Shown here: positions 25,944 through 35,066 of the stretch, one piece after another
Layout: every line of letters begins with the position of its first letter
How positions within the stretch are numbered: the first letter of the stretch is position 1
Assembly: GCA_963695085.1 (NCBI GenBank)
Contig: CAVOFV010000001.1
Location: 310,001-374,000, forward strand
DNA: 64,000 nucleotides
Reading direction: 5' to 3'
Origin: SG8-30 sp963695085
GTDB taxonomy: Bacteria > Pseudomonadota > Gammaproteobacteria > Steroidobacterales > Steroidobacteraceae
Program-made: the position numbers and the translations under genes
The notes under the pieces: generated by a model
Database searches by the model: none
What the model was told of the DNA's origin: nothing
What the model saw: the letters and a program-made list of their open reading frames with translations, nothing else

Positions 25944-27086
25944 GTGACATTTTTCCAGCCGGCTGCTGCGGCCCCGACGCTCGCCACGAGACTGGCCCTG
26001 GCCACCGCGCTGCTGGCGGCCGTCGGCCTGGCCGGTTGCGACCAGGCGAACGGCAAGGGCGAAAACAAGAACGGCGAGTCGGACCCGATCGCGGTCCCGG
26101 TCGAGGTCGCCGTGCCCATCGTCGGCGACATGCAGGCTGTCTACACGGGCACCGCCTCGATCACCGCGGACCGCACGGCCATCGTCATGCCCAAGGTTCG
26201 CGGCGAAGTGCGGCAGGTGCTGGCCGAGGAAGGCGACCGGGTTCGCGCGGGTCAGGTACTGGCGCGCCTCGACGGCGATCAACTGCGGCTGGAGGCCGCG
26301 CAGGCGGAAGCAAACCTGCGGAAGCTCGAGCGCGATTTCCAGCGCAATATCGAATTGCAGAAGAGCGGCCTGGTCAGCGTCACGTCTTTCGACAACCTGA
26401 AGTACGAGCTGGACGCGGCCCGCGCCACTTACGGCCTGACCAGGCTGCAGCTGTCCTACACGGAGATCCGCTCGCCGATCAATGGCGTCGTCGTCAACCG
26501 GGCCGCGGTCATGCGGGTCGGCAACACGATCGCCCCGATCGGAGGCGTGATCGCATCCGCCGACAGCGCGGCATTTGTCGTCAGCGATTTCGGCTCGCTG
26601 GTGCTCACGGTCGGCGTGCCCGAAGGCGAACTGCCGAAACTGGCGGTCGCCCAGAACGCAGAGGTCACCGTGGACGCGGTGCCCGGCCGCAGATTCGACG
26701 CGAGGATCGGCCTCATCACGCCGCGCGTGGACCCGGCCACCGGCACCTTCCCGGTCAAGGTCGAGATCGACGACCCGGACGGGCAACTGCGCCCCGGCAT
26801 GTTCGCGCGGGTCAGCATCGTCTACGAAAGCAAGGCCAATGCCCTGAAGATCCCGCGCAGCGCATTTCTGGAAAACGATGGCCCGCCGGCGGTGTTCGTA
26901 GTCGTCGACGGCAAGGCTGAGCAACGGCAGCTTGAACTCGGACTGCTGAACGGCAGCTACGTCGAGGTGCTGTCCGGTGTCACGGCCACCGACCAGGTGA
27001 TCGTGGTCGGGCAGAGCGGCCTCAAGAACGGCACTTTGGTGAAGGTCGTGAACGCCGAGAACGTCAAGGCGGCGGCTGCGGGCTGA
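25944..27086 (+). CDS. RND efflux periplasmic adaptor subunit, lipoprotein
   Basis: Membrane-fusion protein of 380 residues linking an RND pump to an outer-membrane channel. Lipobox Cys32 (LAGC) anchors it. Lipoyl-like halves flank a helical hairpin: KVRGEVRQVLAEEGDRVRAGQ (about 80-100), coiled coil with QLRLEAAQAEANLRKLERDFQ, then LSYTEIRSPINGVV. Beta-barrel and membrane-proximal parts follow (DPATGTFPVKVEI, LRPGMFARV). Start GTG 25944 has GGGAGA seven bases upstream. First gene of a three-gene operon with two pump subunits; no outer-membrane factor is encoded here, so a TolC elsewhere is assumed. Confidence 0.92.
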   Translation: MTFFQPAAAAPTLATRLALATALLAAVGLAGCDQANGKGENKNGESDPIAVPVEVAVPIVGDMQAVYTGTASITADRTAIVMPKVRGEVRQVLAEEGDRVRAGQVLARLDGDQLRLEAAQAEANLRKLERDFQRNIELQKSGLVSVTSFDNLKYELDAARATYGLTRLQLSYTEIRSPINGVVVNRAAVMRVGNTIAPIGGVIASADSAAFVVSDFGSLVLTVGVPEGELPKLAVAQNAEVTVDAVPGRRFDARIGLITPRVDPATGTFPVKVEIDDPDGQLRPGMFARVSIVYESKANALKIPRSAFLENDGPPAVFVVVDGKAEQRQLELGLLNGSYVEVLSGVTATDQVIVVGQSGLKNGTLVKVVNAENVKAAAAG

Positions 27087-27155
27087 TTCCGGGAGGCCCG
27101 CGGATCGCCCCTTCCCTTCACGCCTGTCCAGGCAGACGGAAGGAACCTACACGTC

Positions 27156-30100
27156 ATGAAGATCGTTGATTTTGCAACCCGGCGGCGCGTAACCGTGTTC
27201 ATGGTCACCGTCGCAATACTGCTGTTCGGCTTCGTCTCGCTGTCGCGCCTCAAGCTGAGCCTGCTGCCCGACCTGTCTTACCCGACCCTCACCGTGCGCA
27301 CCGACCTGACCGGCGCGGCGCCGCTGGAACTCGAGACCCTGGTCACCCGCCCGATCGAGGAAGCGGTCGGCATCATCCGCAACGTGGGCCAGGTCCGCTC
27401 GGTGTCCCGGTCCGGGCAATCGGACGTCATCCTCGAATTCGCCTGGGGGACCGACATGGACCTCGCGGGCATCGACGTGCGCGAGAAACTCGACCTGCTG
27501 CAACTGCCGATCGAGGCCAGCCGGCCGATCCTGCTGCGCTTCGACCCCTCGAGCGAGCCGGCGCTGCGGCTCGCGTTCATCGACCGCGAGCCCGGCGACG
27601 GCGTCGAGCGGTCCTCCGCGCAGGCCGCCGAGGACCGCCTCAAGTTCCTGCGCCGCTTCGCGGATGACCAGCTCAAGCCGGATCTCGAGTCGGTCGAGGG
27701 CTCGGCCGCCGTGAAGGTGAGCGGCGGCTTCGAGGAGGAGATCCAGGTCTACATCGACCAGGACAAGCTCGCCTCCCTTGGCATCCCCATCGAGACCGTG
27801 TCACGGCGCATCGGCGAGGAAAACGTCAACCTGTCCGGGGGCCGGCTCGAGCAGGGTTCGCAACGCTACCTGGTGCGCACGCTGAACGAGTTCGGCTCGG
27901 TGCAGGAGATGGCGGACTCGATCGTGACGATCGTAGAGGGCCGGCCGGTGTACCTGCGCGACGTGGCCAGGGTGGTGCGGGGCTACAAGGATCGCGAGGC
28001 GATCACCCGCGTCAACGGACGCGAGTCGGTGGAGCTGGCGGTGTACAAGGAGGGCGACGCGAACACGGTGCAGCTCGCGAACGGTATCCGTGAGCGGCTC
28101 AAGCCGATCAATGAGTCGCTGCCGCCTGGCAGCGAGCTCAAGGTCGTCTACGACCAGTCGCGGTTCATCTCCTCGGCGATCGGCGAGGTGCGCCAGGCAG
28201 CGCTGATCGGCGGTCTGCTGGCGATCCTGGTGCTGTACCTGTTCCTGCGCGACGCGCGCGCCACGATGATCACCGGTATCGCGATCCCGGTGTCGGTCAT
28301 CGGTACCTTCGTGCTGATGTACTCCTTCGACCTGTCCCTCAACATCATGTCGCTCGGCGGCATCGCGCTGGCGGTCGGCATGCTCGTCGACAATGCCGTG
28401 GTGGTCCTGGAGAGCATCGTGCGGCGCCGCGAGCAGGGCCTGTCGCGCACCGAAGCGGCTCGCGAGGGAACCAAGGAGGTTGCGACCGCGGTGACCGCCG
28501 CGACGCTGACCTCGATCGCCGTCTTCTTCCCGATGGTGTTCATCAGCGGCGTGGCGGGCCAGCTGTTCAAGGACCAGGCGCTGACCGTCACCTTCGCGCT
28601 GATCTTCTCGCTGGTCATCGCCATCACGCTGGTGCCGATGCTCGCGGCCGGCGGGGATCCGCCGGCGGCCTCGGACCACGCCATGACCCACAAGCCACCC
28701 AGCCGCGTCGGCCGCGGCCTGGCGGCGCTGATCCGGCTGATGCGCCGGGCCGTGCGCGCCGTGAGCAACGGCTTTGCATGGGCGCTGTCGCCGGGCGTGC
28801 GCGCCACCCAATGGGCCTATCGCGGCATTGAGGGCGTCTACACGCCTGGCATCCGCTGGGCGCTCGAGCACCGCGGCCGGGTCGTGGCGCTGTCGCTCGG
28901 CGTGCTCGCCCTGACCGCGATGCTGGTGCCGTGGCTCGGCACCGAGCTCATCCCGCAGCTCGCGCAGGGTGAATTCATCGCCGACCTGCGCATGCCCCCG
29001 GGCACGCCACTCGAGCAGACCGACCGCTCGATGGAGGCGGCGCAGCGCTTCACGATGGCCCAGCCGGACGTCGCGCAGTCCTACTCCGTCACCGGCACCG
29101 GCAACCGCCTAGACGCCAACCCGACCGACGCCGGCGAGAACACGGGCCGGCTGTCGGTCACCCTGCGGGAGGGATCGAAACGCGAGGACGAGGAACGCGT
29201 CATCGGGCAGTTGCGCCGCGACTTCGACTCGCTGGCGGGCGTGCAGTACCAGTTCAGCCGGCCAGCGCTGTTCAGCTTCGCGACCCCGCTCGAGGTCGTG
29301 GTCTCGGGCTTTGACCTGGAGCGGCTGCGGTCGGTCGCGGGACGCGTGCAGTCGAACATGGAGCAGAGCCCGCTGTTCAGTGACATCAAGTCAACCGTCG
29401 AGGCCGGCAACCCGGAGATCCAGATCCTGTTCGACCAGGACCGCGCCTCGCAGCTGGGCCTGTCGGTGCGCGAAATGGCGGATCGCGTCGTGTCGAGCGT
29501 GCGCGGTGACGTCGCGACCCGCTACAAGCTGCGCGAGCGCAACATCGATGTGCTGGTGCGCAGCGTGGACGCGCGCGCATCGTCGGTCGAGGAGATTCGT
29601 AACCTCATCGTCAACCCGCGCAGTGACCGGCCCCTGCCGCTGTCGGCCGTGGCGGAGGTCAGGCTGGCGATCGGCCCGGCAGAGATCCGGCGAGCCGGCC
29701 AGGAACGCGTCGCGCTGGTCTCCGCCAACCTGGCCTCCGGTGACCTGGGCACGGCGCTGGTCGAGCTGCAGCGGATCGTGGCGGAGCTGCCGGAAACGCC
29801 CGGCATCAGCGTCTACGTGAGCGGCCAGAGCGAGGAAATGAGGGACTCGTTCCGGTCGCTGCAGTTCACGCTGGTGCTGGCCATCTTCCTGGTCTACCTG
29901 GTGATGGCTTCACAGTTCGAGTCGCTGCTGCACCCGTTCGTCATCCTGCTGACCATCCCGCTGGCCCTGGCGGGCTCGGTATGGGCCATGTTCCTGACGG
30001 GCACGACCATCAACGTCGTCGCCTACATCGGCCTGATCATGCTGGCCGGCATCGTGGTCAACCAGTCCATCGTGCTGATCGACGCGGTCAACCAGGCACG

Positions 30101-30392
30101 CCAGCGCGGGATGAACAAGCACGACGCGATCATCCACGCCGGCCAGATCCGGTTGCGCCCGATCCTGATCACCAAGCTGACCACCATCCTGGGATTGCTG
30201 CCGATGGCAATGGGGCTGGGCGAAGGCGCCGAGATCCGTCAGCCGATGGCCATCACCGTCATCGGCGGCGTCGCGATATCGAGTGTCTTCACGCTGCTCG
30301 TGATACCGGTCGTCTACTCGTTGATGGACCGCAAGCGGTTCCAGTCGGCGGCCGCGACCGGTGCGCCCGCAACAGCTGACCAGGAAGCCTGA
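27156..30392 (+). CDS. RND efflux transporter permease, first of a tandem pair
   Basis: Inner-membrane proton-driven exporter of 1078 residues with the RND plan: helix 1, large periplasmic loop, helices 2-6, cytoplasmic segment, helix 7, second large loop, helices 8-12. The proton-relay helix reads GMLVDNAVVVLES, with one Asp then Asn rather than the Asp-Asp of AcrB. TM10 has GIVVNQSIVLID without the AcrB lysine. A charged insertion of about 60 residues (28663-28840 region) between the two halves is longer than usual. It may extrude hydrophobic compounds; substrate unknown. Ends three bases before the second permease. Confidence 0.92.
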   Translation: MKIVDFATRRRVTVFMVTVAILLFGFVSLSRLKLSLLPDLSYPTLTVRTDLTGAAPLELETLVTRPIEEAVGIIRNVGQVRSVSRSGQSDVILEFAWGTDMDLAGIDVREKLDLLQLPIEASRPILLRFDPSSEPALRLAFIDREPGDGVERSSAQAAEDRLKFLRRFADDQLKPDLESVEGSAAVKVSGGFEEEIQVYIDQDKLASLGIPIETVSRRIGEENVNLSGGRLEQGSQRYLVRTLNEFGSVQEMADSIVTIVEGRPVYLRDVARVVRGYKDREAITRVNGRESVELAVYKEGDANTVQLANGIRERLKPINESLPPGSELKVVYDQSRFISSAIGEVRQAALIGGLLAILVLYLFLRDARATMITGIAIPVSVIGTFVLMYSFDLSLNIMSLGGIALAVGMLVDNAVVVLESIVRRREQGLSRTEAAREGTKEVATAVTAATLTSIAVFFPMVFISGVAGQLFKDQALTVTFALIFSLVIAITLVPMLAAGGDPPAASDHAMTHKPPSRVGRGLAALIRLMRRAVRAVSNGFAWALSPGVRATQWAYRGIEGVYTPGIRWALEHRGRVVALSLGVLALTAMLVPWLGTELIPQLAQGEFIADLRMPPGTPLEQTDRSMEAAQRFTMAQPDVAQSYSVTGTGNRLDANPTDAGENTGRLSVTLREGSKREDEERVIGQLRRDFDSLAGVQYQFSRPALFSFATPLEVVVSGFDLERLRSVAGRVQSNMEQSPLFSDIKSTVEAGNPEIQILFDQDRASQLGLSVREMADRVVSSVRGDVATRYKLRERNIDVLVRSVDARASSVEEIRNLIVNPRSDRPLPLSAVAEVRLAIGPAEIRRAGQERVALVSANLASGDLGTALVELQRIVAELPETPGISVYVSGQSEEMRDSFRSLQFTLVLAIFLVYLVMASQFESLLHPFVILLTIPLALAGSVWAMFLTGTTINVVAYIGLIMLAGIVVNQSIVLIDAVNQARQRGMNKHDAIIHAGQIRLRPILITKLTTILGLLPMAMGLGEGAEIRQPMAITVIGGVAISSVFTLLVIPVVYSLMDRKRFQSAAATGAPATADQEA

Positions 30393-30395
30393 GCC

Positions 30396-33300
30396 ATGCT
30401 GCACACCAGTTTCGCACTACGCCGCCCGGTCACCACGCTCATGACCTTCGTGGCCGTGTCGCTGGTCGGCATCATCTCGGCGTGGCTGCTGCCACTCGAG
30501 ATGTTTCCGGACATCCGCTTCCCGGGCCTGCAGGTGCGGATACCCTACGACGGCTCGACCCCGGAGGAAGTAGAGCGACTGATCGCCCGGCCGGCCGAGG
30601 AAGCGCTGGCGACGTTGTCCGGCATCCAGGAAATGCGCTCGACCTCGTCCGAGACGGGCGCCGAACTGATCGTGCTGTTTGACTGGGACCGCGACCCGTC
30701 GGCGATCGCCTTCGAGGTGCGCACCAAGCTCGAGTCGATCCGGCACCAGTTCCCGCCGACCGCGAACCGCATCATCACCAACATGTTCGCCGCCGGTGAC
30801 GACCGCGTCGTGGTCGTGCGCATCTCCGGGCAGCAGGACCTGTCGCGCAAGTACGAGATGCTGGACCGCTACCTGAAGCAACCGATCGAGCGGCTCGACG
30901 GCGTGGCCCGCGTGAGCCTCGAGGGCGTCGAGCCACTCGAGTTGCGCATTCTCGTGGACCCCGTGCGCCTGGCCGCGCACAAGGTCAACGTGCGGACGCT
31001 GCGCCAGGTGCTGGAGAACGCCAACTTCTCGGTGAGCGCAGGCGAGATCACCGCCGGCAGCCAGCGATTGTCGGTGCGGCCGATCGGCGAGTTCCGCACG
31101 CTCGACGACGTCCGCAATTTTCTCATCCAGGGCAACCTGCGGCTCGGCGACATCGCCGACGTACGCCTGGTCACTCCCGACCTGCAGGTCGGCCGTCACC
31201 TGAACGGCCGGCCGGGGGTCGGGCTGGACGTCTTCAAGTCCACCGGCGCCAATATCGTCGAGGTCGCCGACCGCGTCATGGCCGAGGTCGAGAAAGCCCG
31301 CGCCCTGCCCGAACTGCAGGGGATCGACATCCTGGTGCTGCTCGACCAGGCCGAGGGCATCCGTTCCTCGCTGACCGAGCTGCGCAACTCCGGCCTGATC
31401 GGCGGCGCGTTGGCGCTGGTCGTGCTGTTCCTGTTCCTGCGTGACTGGCCGACCACCCTGATCGTCAGCCTGGCCGTGCCGTTCTCGCTGGTCGTGACGC
31501 TGGCGGCGATGTTCTTCCTGGGCCTGTCGCTGAACATCCTGACCATGATGGGCATGATGCTGGCGATCGGACTGCTGGTGGACAATGCGGTCGTCACGAC
31601 CGAGAGCATCTTCCGCCATCGACAGCTGGCGCCCGGCGAGCCGATCGCGGCGACGCTGTCCGGCGTCAGCGAAGTCGGCATGGCCGTGCTGGCCGGCACG
31701 CTGTCCACCGTGATCGTGTTCCTGCCGATCGTGTTCGGCGAGAAGAACCAGATGTCCCTGTTCATGGTCCACGTCGCCGTGCCGATCGTGGTCGCCATGA
31801 TCGCGTCGCTGCTGGTCGCCCAGACCATCATTCCCACTTTGACCGCGCGCTTTCCGGCGCCGCCGCCGATCAAGGCGGACTCGCGCTTCGGCCGGCTGCA
31901 GGAACGCTATGTCCGGATGCTCGCCTGGGTGATCCACCACCCGGCCAAGACGGCCATCCTGGTCGTCGTGACCGTGCTGTCGCCGATCCCGTTGTTCGCG
32001 GGCAAGCTGCTCAAGGTAGACATGTTCCCGCAGGACGCCTCGGACCGCCTGCAGCTGGTCTACCACATCGAGGGCAGCTTTCCGCTGGAACGGGTCGAGC
32101 GCAGCGTCGACCGCGTCGAGGCGTACCTGGAGCAGAACAAGGAACGCTTCGGCATCGAACTCGTCTACAGCTACTTCACGCCCGACCAGGCCGCCTCGGT
32201 CATCAAGCTCAAGCCGCGCGATGAACTGCCGATGACCGCCCGCGAGTTGATGGTCGAAATCGAGAAAGGGATACCTGAAATCATCATCGGCAAACCGAGC
32301 TTCCGCTTTGAGGACAACCAGGGCGGCGGCGCCGGTTTCAGCTTGCGGCTGTCAGGCGAATCGACCGAACGGCTGATCGAACTGTCCCGTGACGTCGTCA
32401 GCAGGCTGTCGCAGGTCGAGGGTTTCGACTCGGTGCGTTCGACGGCACAGTCCGGCGAGCAGGAAGTGCAGGTGCACGTCGACCGGGCCCGCGCTGCGCA
32501 GCTGGGCCTGTCGGCGCAGATCGTCGCGCAGACGGTGGCGGGGGCGATGCGCGGCGACCGGCTCAAGGAGTTCCGCTCGGACGAGCGCGAGGTGGAGATG
32601 CGGCTCGCATTCAGGCCCGACGACCGGCAATCGATCGCCGACCTCGCGGCGACGCCCCTGTTCCTGCCGAACGGCGAGCGCAGCACGCTCGGATCGGTGG
32701 CGACCTTCCGGATCGAGAAGACCGAAAGGACCATCGAGCGCTTCGACCGGCTGACCGCCATCAACATCGAGGGCATCGTCTCGAAGGACTCTTCGCTGCA
32801 GGAGGTGCGCAAGCGCACCGAAGCGATGATGAAGGACTACCAGTTGCCGCCGGGCTATTCCTGGCAGTTCGGCAAGGGGGTCGATGACGACCAGGAGGCG
32901 ATGCAGGACATGCTGGTCAACATCCTCCTGGCCATCGTGCTGATATTCCTCGTCATGTCCTCGCTGTTCGAATCCGCGCTGTACCCGGTGTCGATCGTGA
33001 CCTCGATTGTGTTCGCCGTGGTCGGCGTGTTCTGGGGCCTGACCCTGACCGGGACGCCGATGACATTCATGGCGATGCTTGGCATCATGATCCTGATCGG
33101 TGTGATCGTGAATATCGGCATCGTGCTGGTTGCACACATCCTCGACCTGCGGCGACAGGGTCTGTCACGCGACGCTGCCATTCTGCAGGCTGCCAGCGAC
33201 CGGTTGCGGCCGATCCTCATGACCACGCTGACGACATTGCTCGCGATGCTGCCGCTGGCGCTCGGCGACGCGCAGATTGGCGGAGGGGGACCGGCCTACT

Positions 33301-33467
33301 TTCCGATGGCGCGGGCGCTCATATCCGGCCTCACTTTTGGCGCAGTGACCTCGCTGTTCTTCGTGCCGGCGTTCTATGTCTGGCTGGACAACTTCACGGC
33401 CTGGCGCCAACGCCTGTCAGCCGCCACCCGGCCCGAGCCCGTGGCCGCGTCCGCGGGCACAAGGTGA
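30396..33467 (+). CDS. RND efflux transporter permease, second of a tandem pair
   Basis: Second inner-membrane RND permease, 1023 residues, with the same architecture as its neighbour and the same variant relay motif (GLLVDNAVVTTES). The two proteins are homologous but clearly diverged, for example MFPDIRFPGLQVRIPYDGS here against LLPDLSYPTLTVRTDLTGA in the first. The three-base gap implies co-translation. Paired permeases with one adaptor recall MdtBC, where both form one heterotrimer, and that is the simplest inference. The gene ends one base before the convergent coiled-coil gene. Confidence 0.92.
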   Translation: MLHTSFALRRPVTTLMTFVAVSLVGIISAWLLPLEMFPDIRFPGLQVRIPYDGSTPEEVERLIARPAEEALATLSGIQEMRSTSSETGAELIVLFDWDRDPSAIAFEVRTKLESIRHQFPPTANRIITNMFAAGDDRVVVVRISGQQDLSRKYEMLDRYLKQPIERLDGVARVSLEGVEPLELRILVDPVRLAAHKVNVRTLRQVLENANFSVSAGEITAGSQRLSVRPIGEFRTLDDVRNFLIQGNLRLGDIADVRLVTPDLQVGRHLNGRPGVGLDVFKSTGANIVEVADRVMAEVEKARALPELQGIDILVLLDQAEGIRSSLTELRNSGLIGGALALVVLFLFLRDWPTTLIVSLAVPFSLVVTLAAMFFLGLSLNILTMMGMMLAIGLLVDNAVVTTESIFRHRQLAPGEPIAATLSGVSEVGMAVLAGTLSTVIVFLPIVFGEKNQMSLFMVHVAVPIVVAMIASLLVAQTIIPTLTARFPAPPPIKADSRFGRLQERYVRMLAWVIHHPAKTAILVVVTVLSPIPLFAGKLLKVDMFPQDASDRLQLVYHIEGSFPLERVERSVDRVEAYLEQNKERFGIELVYSYFTPDQAASVIKLKPRDELPMTARELMVEIEKGIPEIIIGKPSFRFEDNQGGGAGFSLRLSGESTERLIELSRDVVSRLSQVEGFDSVRSTAQSGEQEVQVHVDRARAAQLGLSAQIVAQTVAGAMRGDRLKEFRSDEREVEMRLAFRPDDRQSIADLAATPLFLPNGERSTLGSVATFRIEKTERTIERFDRLTAINIEGIVSKDSSLQEVRKRTEAMMKDYQLPPGYSWQFGKGVDDDQEAMQDMLVNILLAIVLIFLVMSSLFESALYPVSIVTSIVFAVVGVFWGLTLTGTPMTFMAMLGIMILIGVIVNIGIVLVAHILDLRRQGLSRDAAILQAASDRLRPILMTTLTTLLAMLPLALGDAQIGGGGPAYFPMARALISGLTFGAVTSLFFVPAFYVWLDNFTAWRQRLSAATRPEPVAASAGTR

Positions 33468-33468
33468 T

Positions 33469-34494
33469 TCAGCGCTGAAGTGTCTTGTAGACGTCCCAGT
33501 AGTCGTCGATCAGGACATTGCCGCCGCGGTCACCGGGCGTGGCCGGCGGCACGGAGGACGGTGTCGGCACGACGTCCTGCGTCGCGCGCCAGGACACGCT
33601 CGCCTTGAGCCGTTCGGTCGCGGCGCGGATCTCCGGCGCAATCCCCTGCTGGGAACTGACCATGGCGATGGCCTGCGCCACCTCATCGAGCCGGGCCAGG
33701 CAATCCTCGCGCGAGCCGTGCCTGGCCTCCTGGACGCGGCGATGGTTGGCAAGACGCGCCTCGGCCGCGAGACCGGATGATCCGAGCCGTGCGCACAGCA
33801 CTTGTGCGTAGGCGATCACCGCGAGGTTGATCATGCGGCGTCCCTCGATGGAAACGCCCGGAAATTCCGGCAAGGGCTCTTTCTGGATCGTGCGCTGCGC
33901 TTCACGCAAGTCCGCAAGGTGCTGTTCGGCCTGCGCAATCCGCCCACGCTGGGCTTCCAGTTCGAAGGCCAGGTCGCGCCGGCGGAAGTAGTTCCAGAAT
34001 CCCCGCATCCTGAGCAGCCGCTGCTCGCTGTCCGCCAGCCGGAGCCGTTCGCTCTCCGCAACGCTCTGCGCCTCGCCGAGCCGTTCTTCGGCAAGTCTCA
34101 GGCGCTCCTGCTGGTCCTGCTGGAATTCCGCCAGTTGCTTCTTCCGCTCGCGTTCCTGCCGCTGGCGGCGCAGGTCGCCGGCAAACTTCTCGAGCTGGAG
34201 GCGGCACTCCCGCCACAGGTTCCTGAGCCCGAAGTGCACGAGCGCGTCGAAGCCCCGCTCCGGCTTGCCCAGCAGAACCTCCAGTTCCTCCATCTGTTCC
34301 TGCAGCCGGTTGTTGGCGCCTTCCTGCTGTTTGACGCGGTTACGCAGCCCGTGCGCCTGGTCGTCGAGCCCTTGCAGCTCCTTCTTCAGCTCCGCGCGGT
34401 TCCAGAACAGCTTCAGCAGCCGCTCGTCCTCGGCGGTGTCGTTGCGCGTCAGCGCCGGCAGCTTCAGCCCGACCAGTTTTTCGCGGAAGTTCAT
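33469..34494 (-). CDS. coiled-coil protein of unknown function
   Basis: Soluble protein of 341 residues without signal peptide. The middle (about 20-220) is almost all charged heptad-like sequence (VKQQEGANNRLQEQMEEL, QRQERERKKQLAEFQQDQQ), with two breaks: GKPERGFDALVHFGLRNLWRE near 80-100 and MRGFWNYFRRRDL near 165-177. The C-terminal third is a small domain (EGRRMINLAVIAYAQVLCARL) followed by a Pro-rich linker and a conserved-looking end (NVLIDDYWDVYKTLQR). It lies 28 bases downstream of yqiB on the same strand. I know no family; partner binding or a structural role is possible but unproven. Confidence 0.72.
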   Translation of the reverse strand: MNFREKLVGLKLPALTRNDTAEDERLLKLFWNRAELKKELQGLDDQAHGLRNRVKQQEGANNRLQEQMEELEVLLGKPERGFDALVHFGLRNLWRECRLQLEKFAGDLRRQRQERERKKQLAEFQQDQQERLRLAEERLGEAQSVAESERLRLADSEQRLLRMRGFWNYFRRRDLAFELEAQRGRIAQAEQHLADLREAQRTIQKEPLPEFPGVSIEGRRMINLAVIAYAQVLCARLGSSGLAAEARLANHRRVQEARHGSREDCLARLDEVAQAIAMVSSQQGIAPEIRAATERLKASVSWRATQDVVPTPSSVPPATPGDRGGNVLIDDYWDVYKTLQR

Positions 34495-34522
34495 CGCGCC
34501 GAACCGCCGCGCCCCGCCGCGC

Positions 34523-34984
34523 TCACGCCGACGCCGCTGCGAAGCGGTGGCCGCGCCCGGCGCAGTACTCGAGCCATTTGTTGAGCAGGACGTTGCGCGA
34601 CCAGGGGCCGTGAGCGCCGCGGCCGAGCTGCGACTCCGCACGGCCCAACACCGGGTGGTGGGTGACCCCGCCGATCGCGGTCGCCTCGGCGAGTCGCGCG
34701 TCGTGGTATAGCCTGACCTGCAGACCCGGCACGCGCTGCTCGCCGCTGCCCTTTTCGAACAGGTAGGACAGCGTCAGCGTCGTCGTGTAGCGCGCGCGCC
34801 CCATGATGGTCAGTTCCAGGGGGCAATCACCGACGATGCGCGACACGATCCTTCCCGCCATGCGGGACGCGTCGGGGGCGAGCCAGCCGAAGCGGATGTA
34901 GTTGCTTTCGTACAGCGTCATGAGGCTGACGAAGGACCGCGGCCGGGCACGCCAGGAAATCGCGCACAGGTCATCCGAGAGCAT
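34523..34984 (-). CDS. yqiB: DUF1249 family protein (YqiB)
   Basis: Small soluble protein of 153 residues matching E. coli YqiB along its length: ESNYIRFGWL near the N-terminus, then LELTIMGRARYTTTLTLSY, then the signature LQVRLYHDARLAEA and a C-terminal LNKWLEYCAGRGH. Its function is not known; in E. coli the gene sits near tolC, nudF and cpdA. No Shine-Dalgarno sequence precedes ATG 34984, and a -10 hexamer lies six bases upstream, so translation may be leaderless. The coiled-coil gene follows after 28 bases. Confidence 0.85.
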   Translation of the reverse strand: MLSDDLCAISWRARPRSFVSLMTLYESNYIRFGWLAPDASRMAGRIVSRIVGDCPLELTIMGRARYTTTLTLSYLFEKGSGEQRVPGLQVRLYHDARLAEATAIGGVTHHPVLGRAESQLGRGAHGPWSRNVLLNKWLEYCAGRGHRFAAASA

Positions 34985-34990
34985 GATTTG

Positions 34991-34996
34991 ACTATA
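34991..34996 (-). promoter_or_regulatory. -10 box placing transcription start at the yqiB start codon
   Basis: The minus strand reads TATAGT then CAAATC and the ATG. A start point seven bases after the -10 would fall on the A of the ATG. The flanking -35 region is GC-rich and weak. Confidence 0.5.
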
Positions 34997-35066
34997 TCAT
35001 GGGGTCGCGGCGCTCCGGCCCCCCTGGGATGTGGCCGACGTCACGGATTCCGAATGCCCGCTGCAC

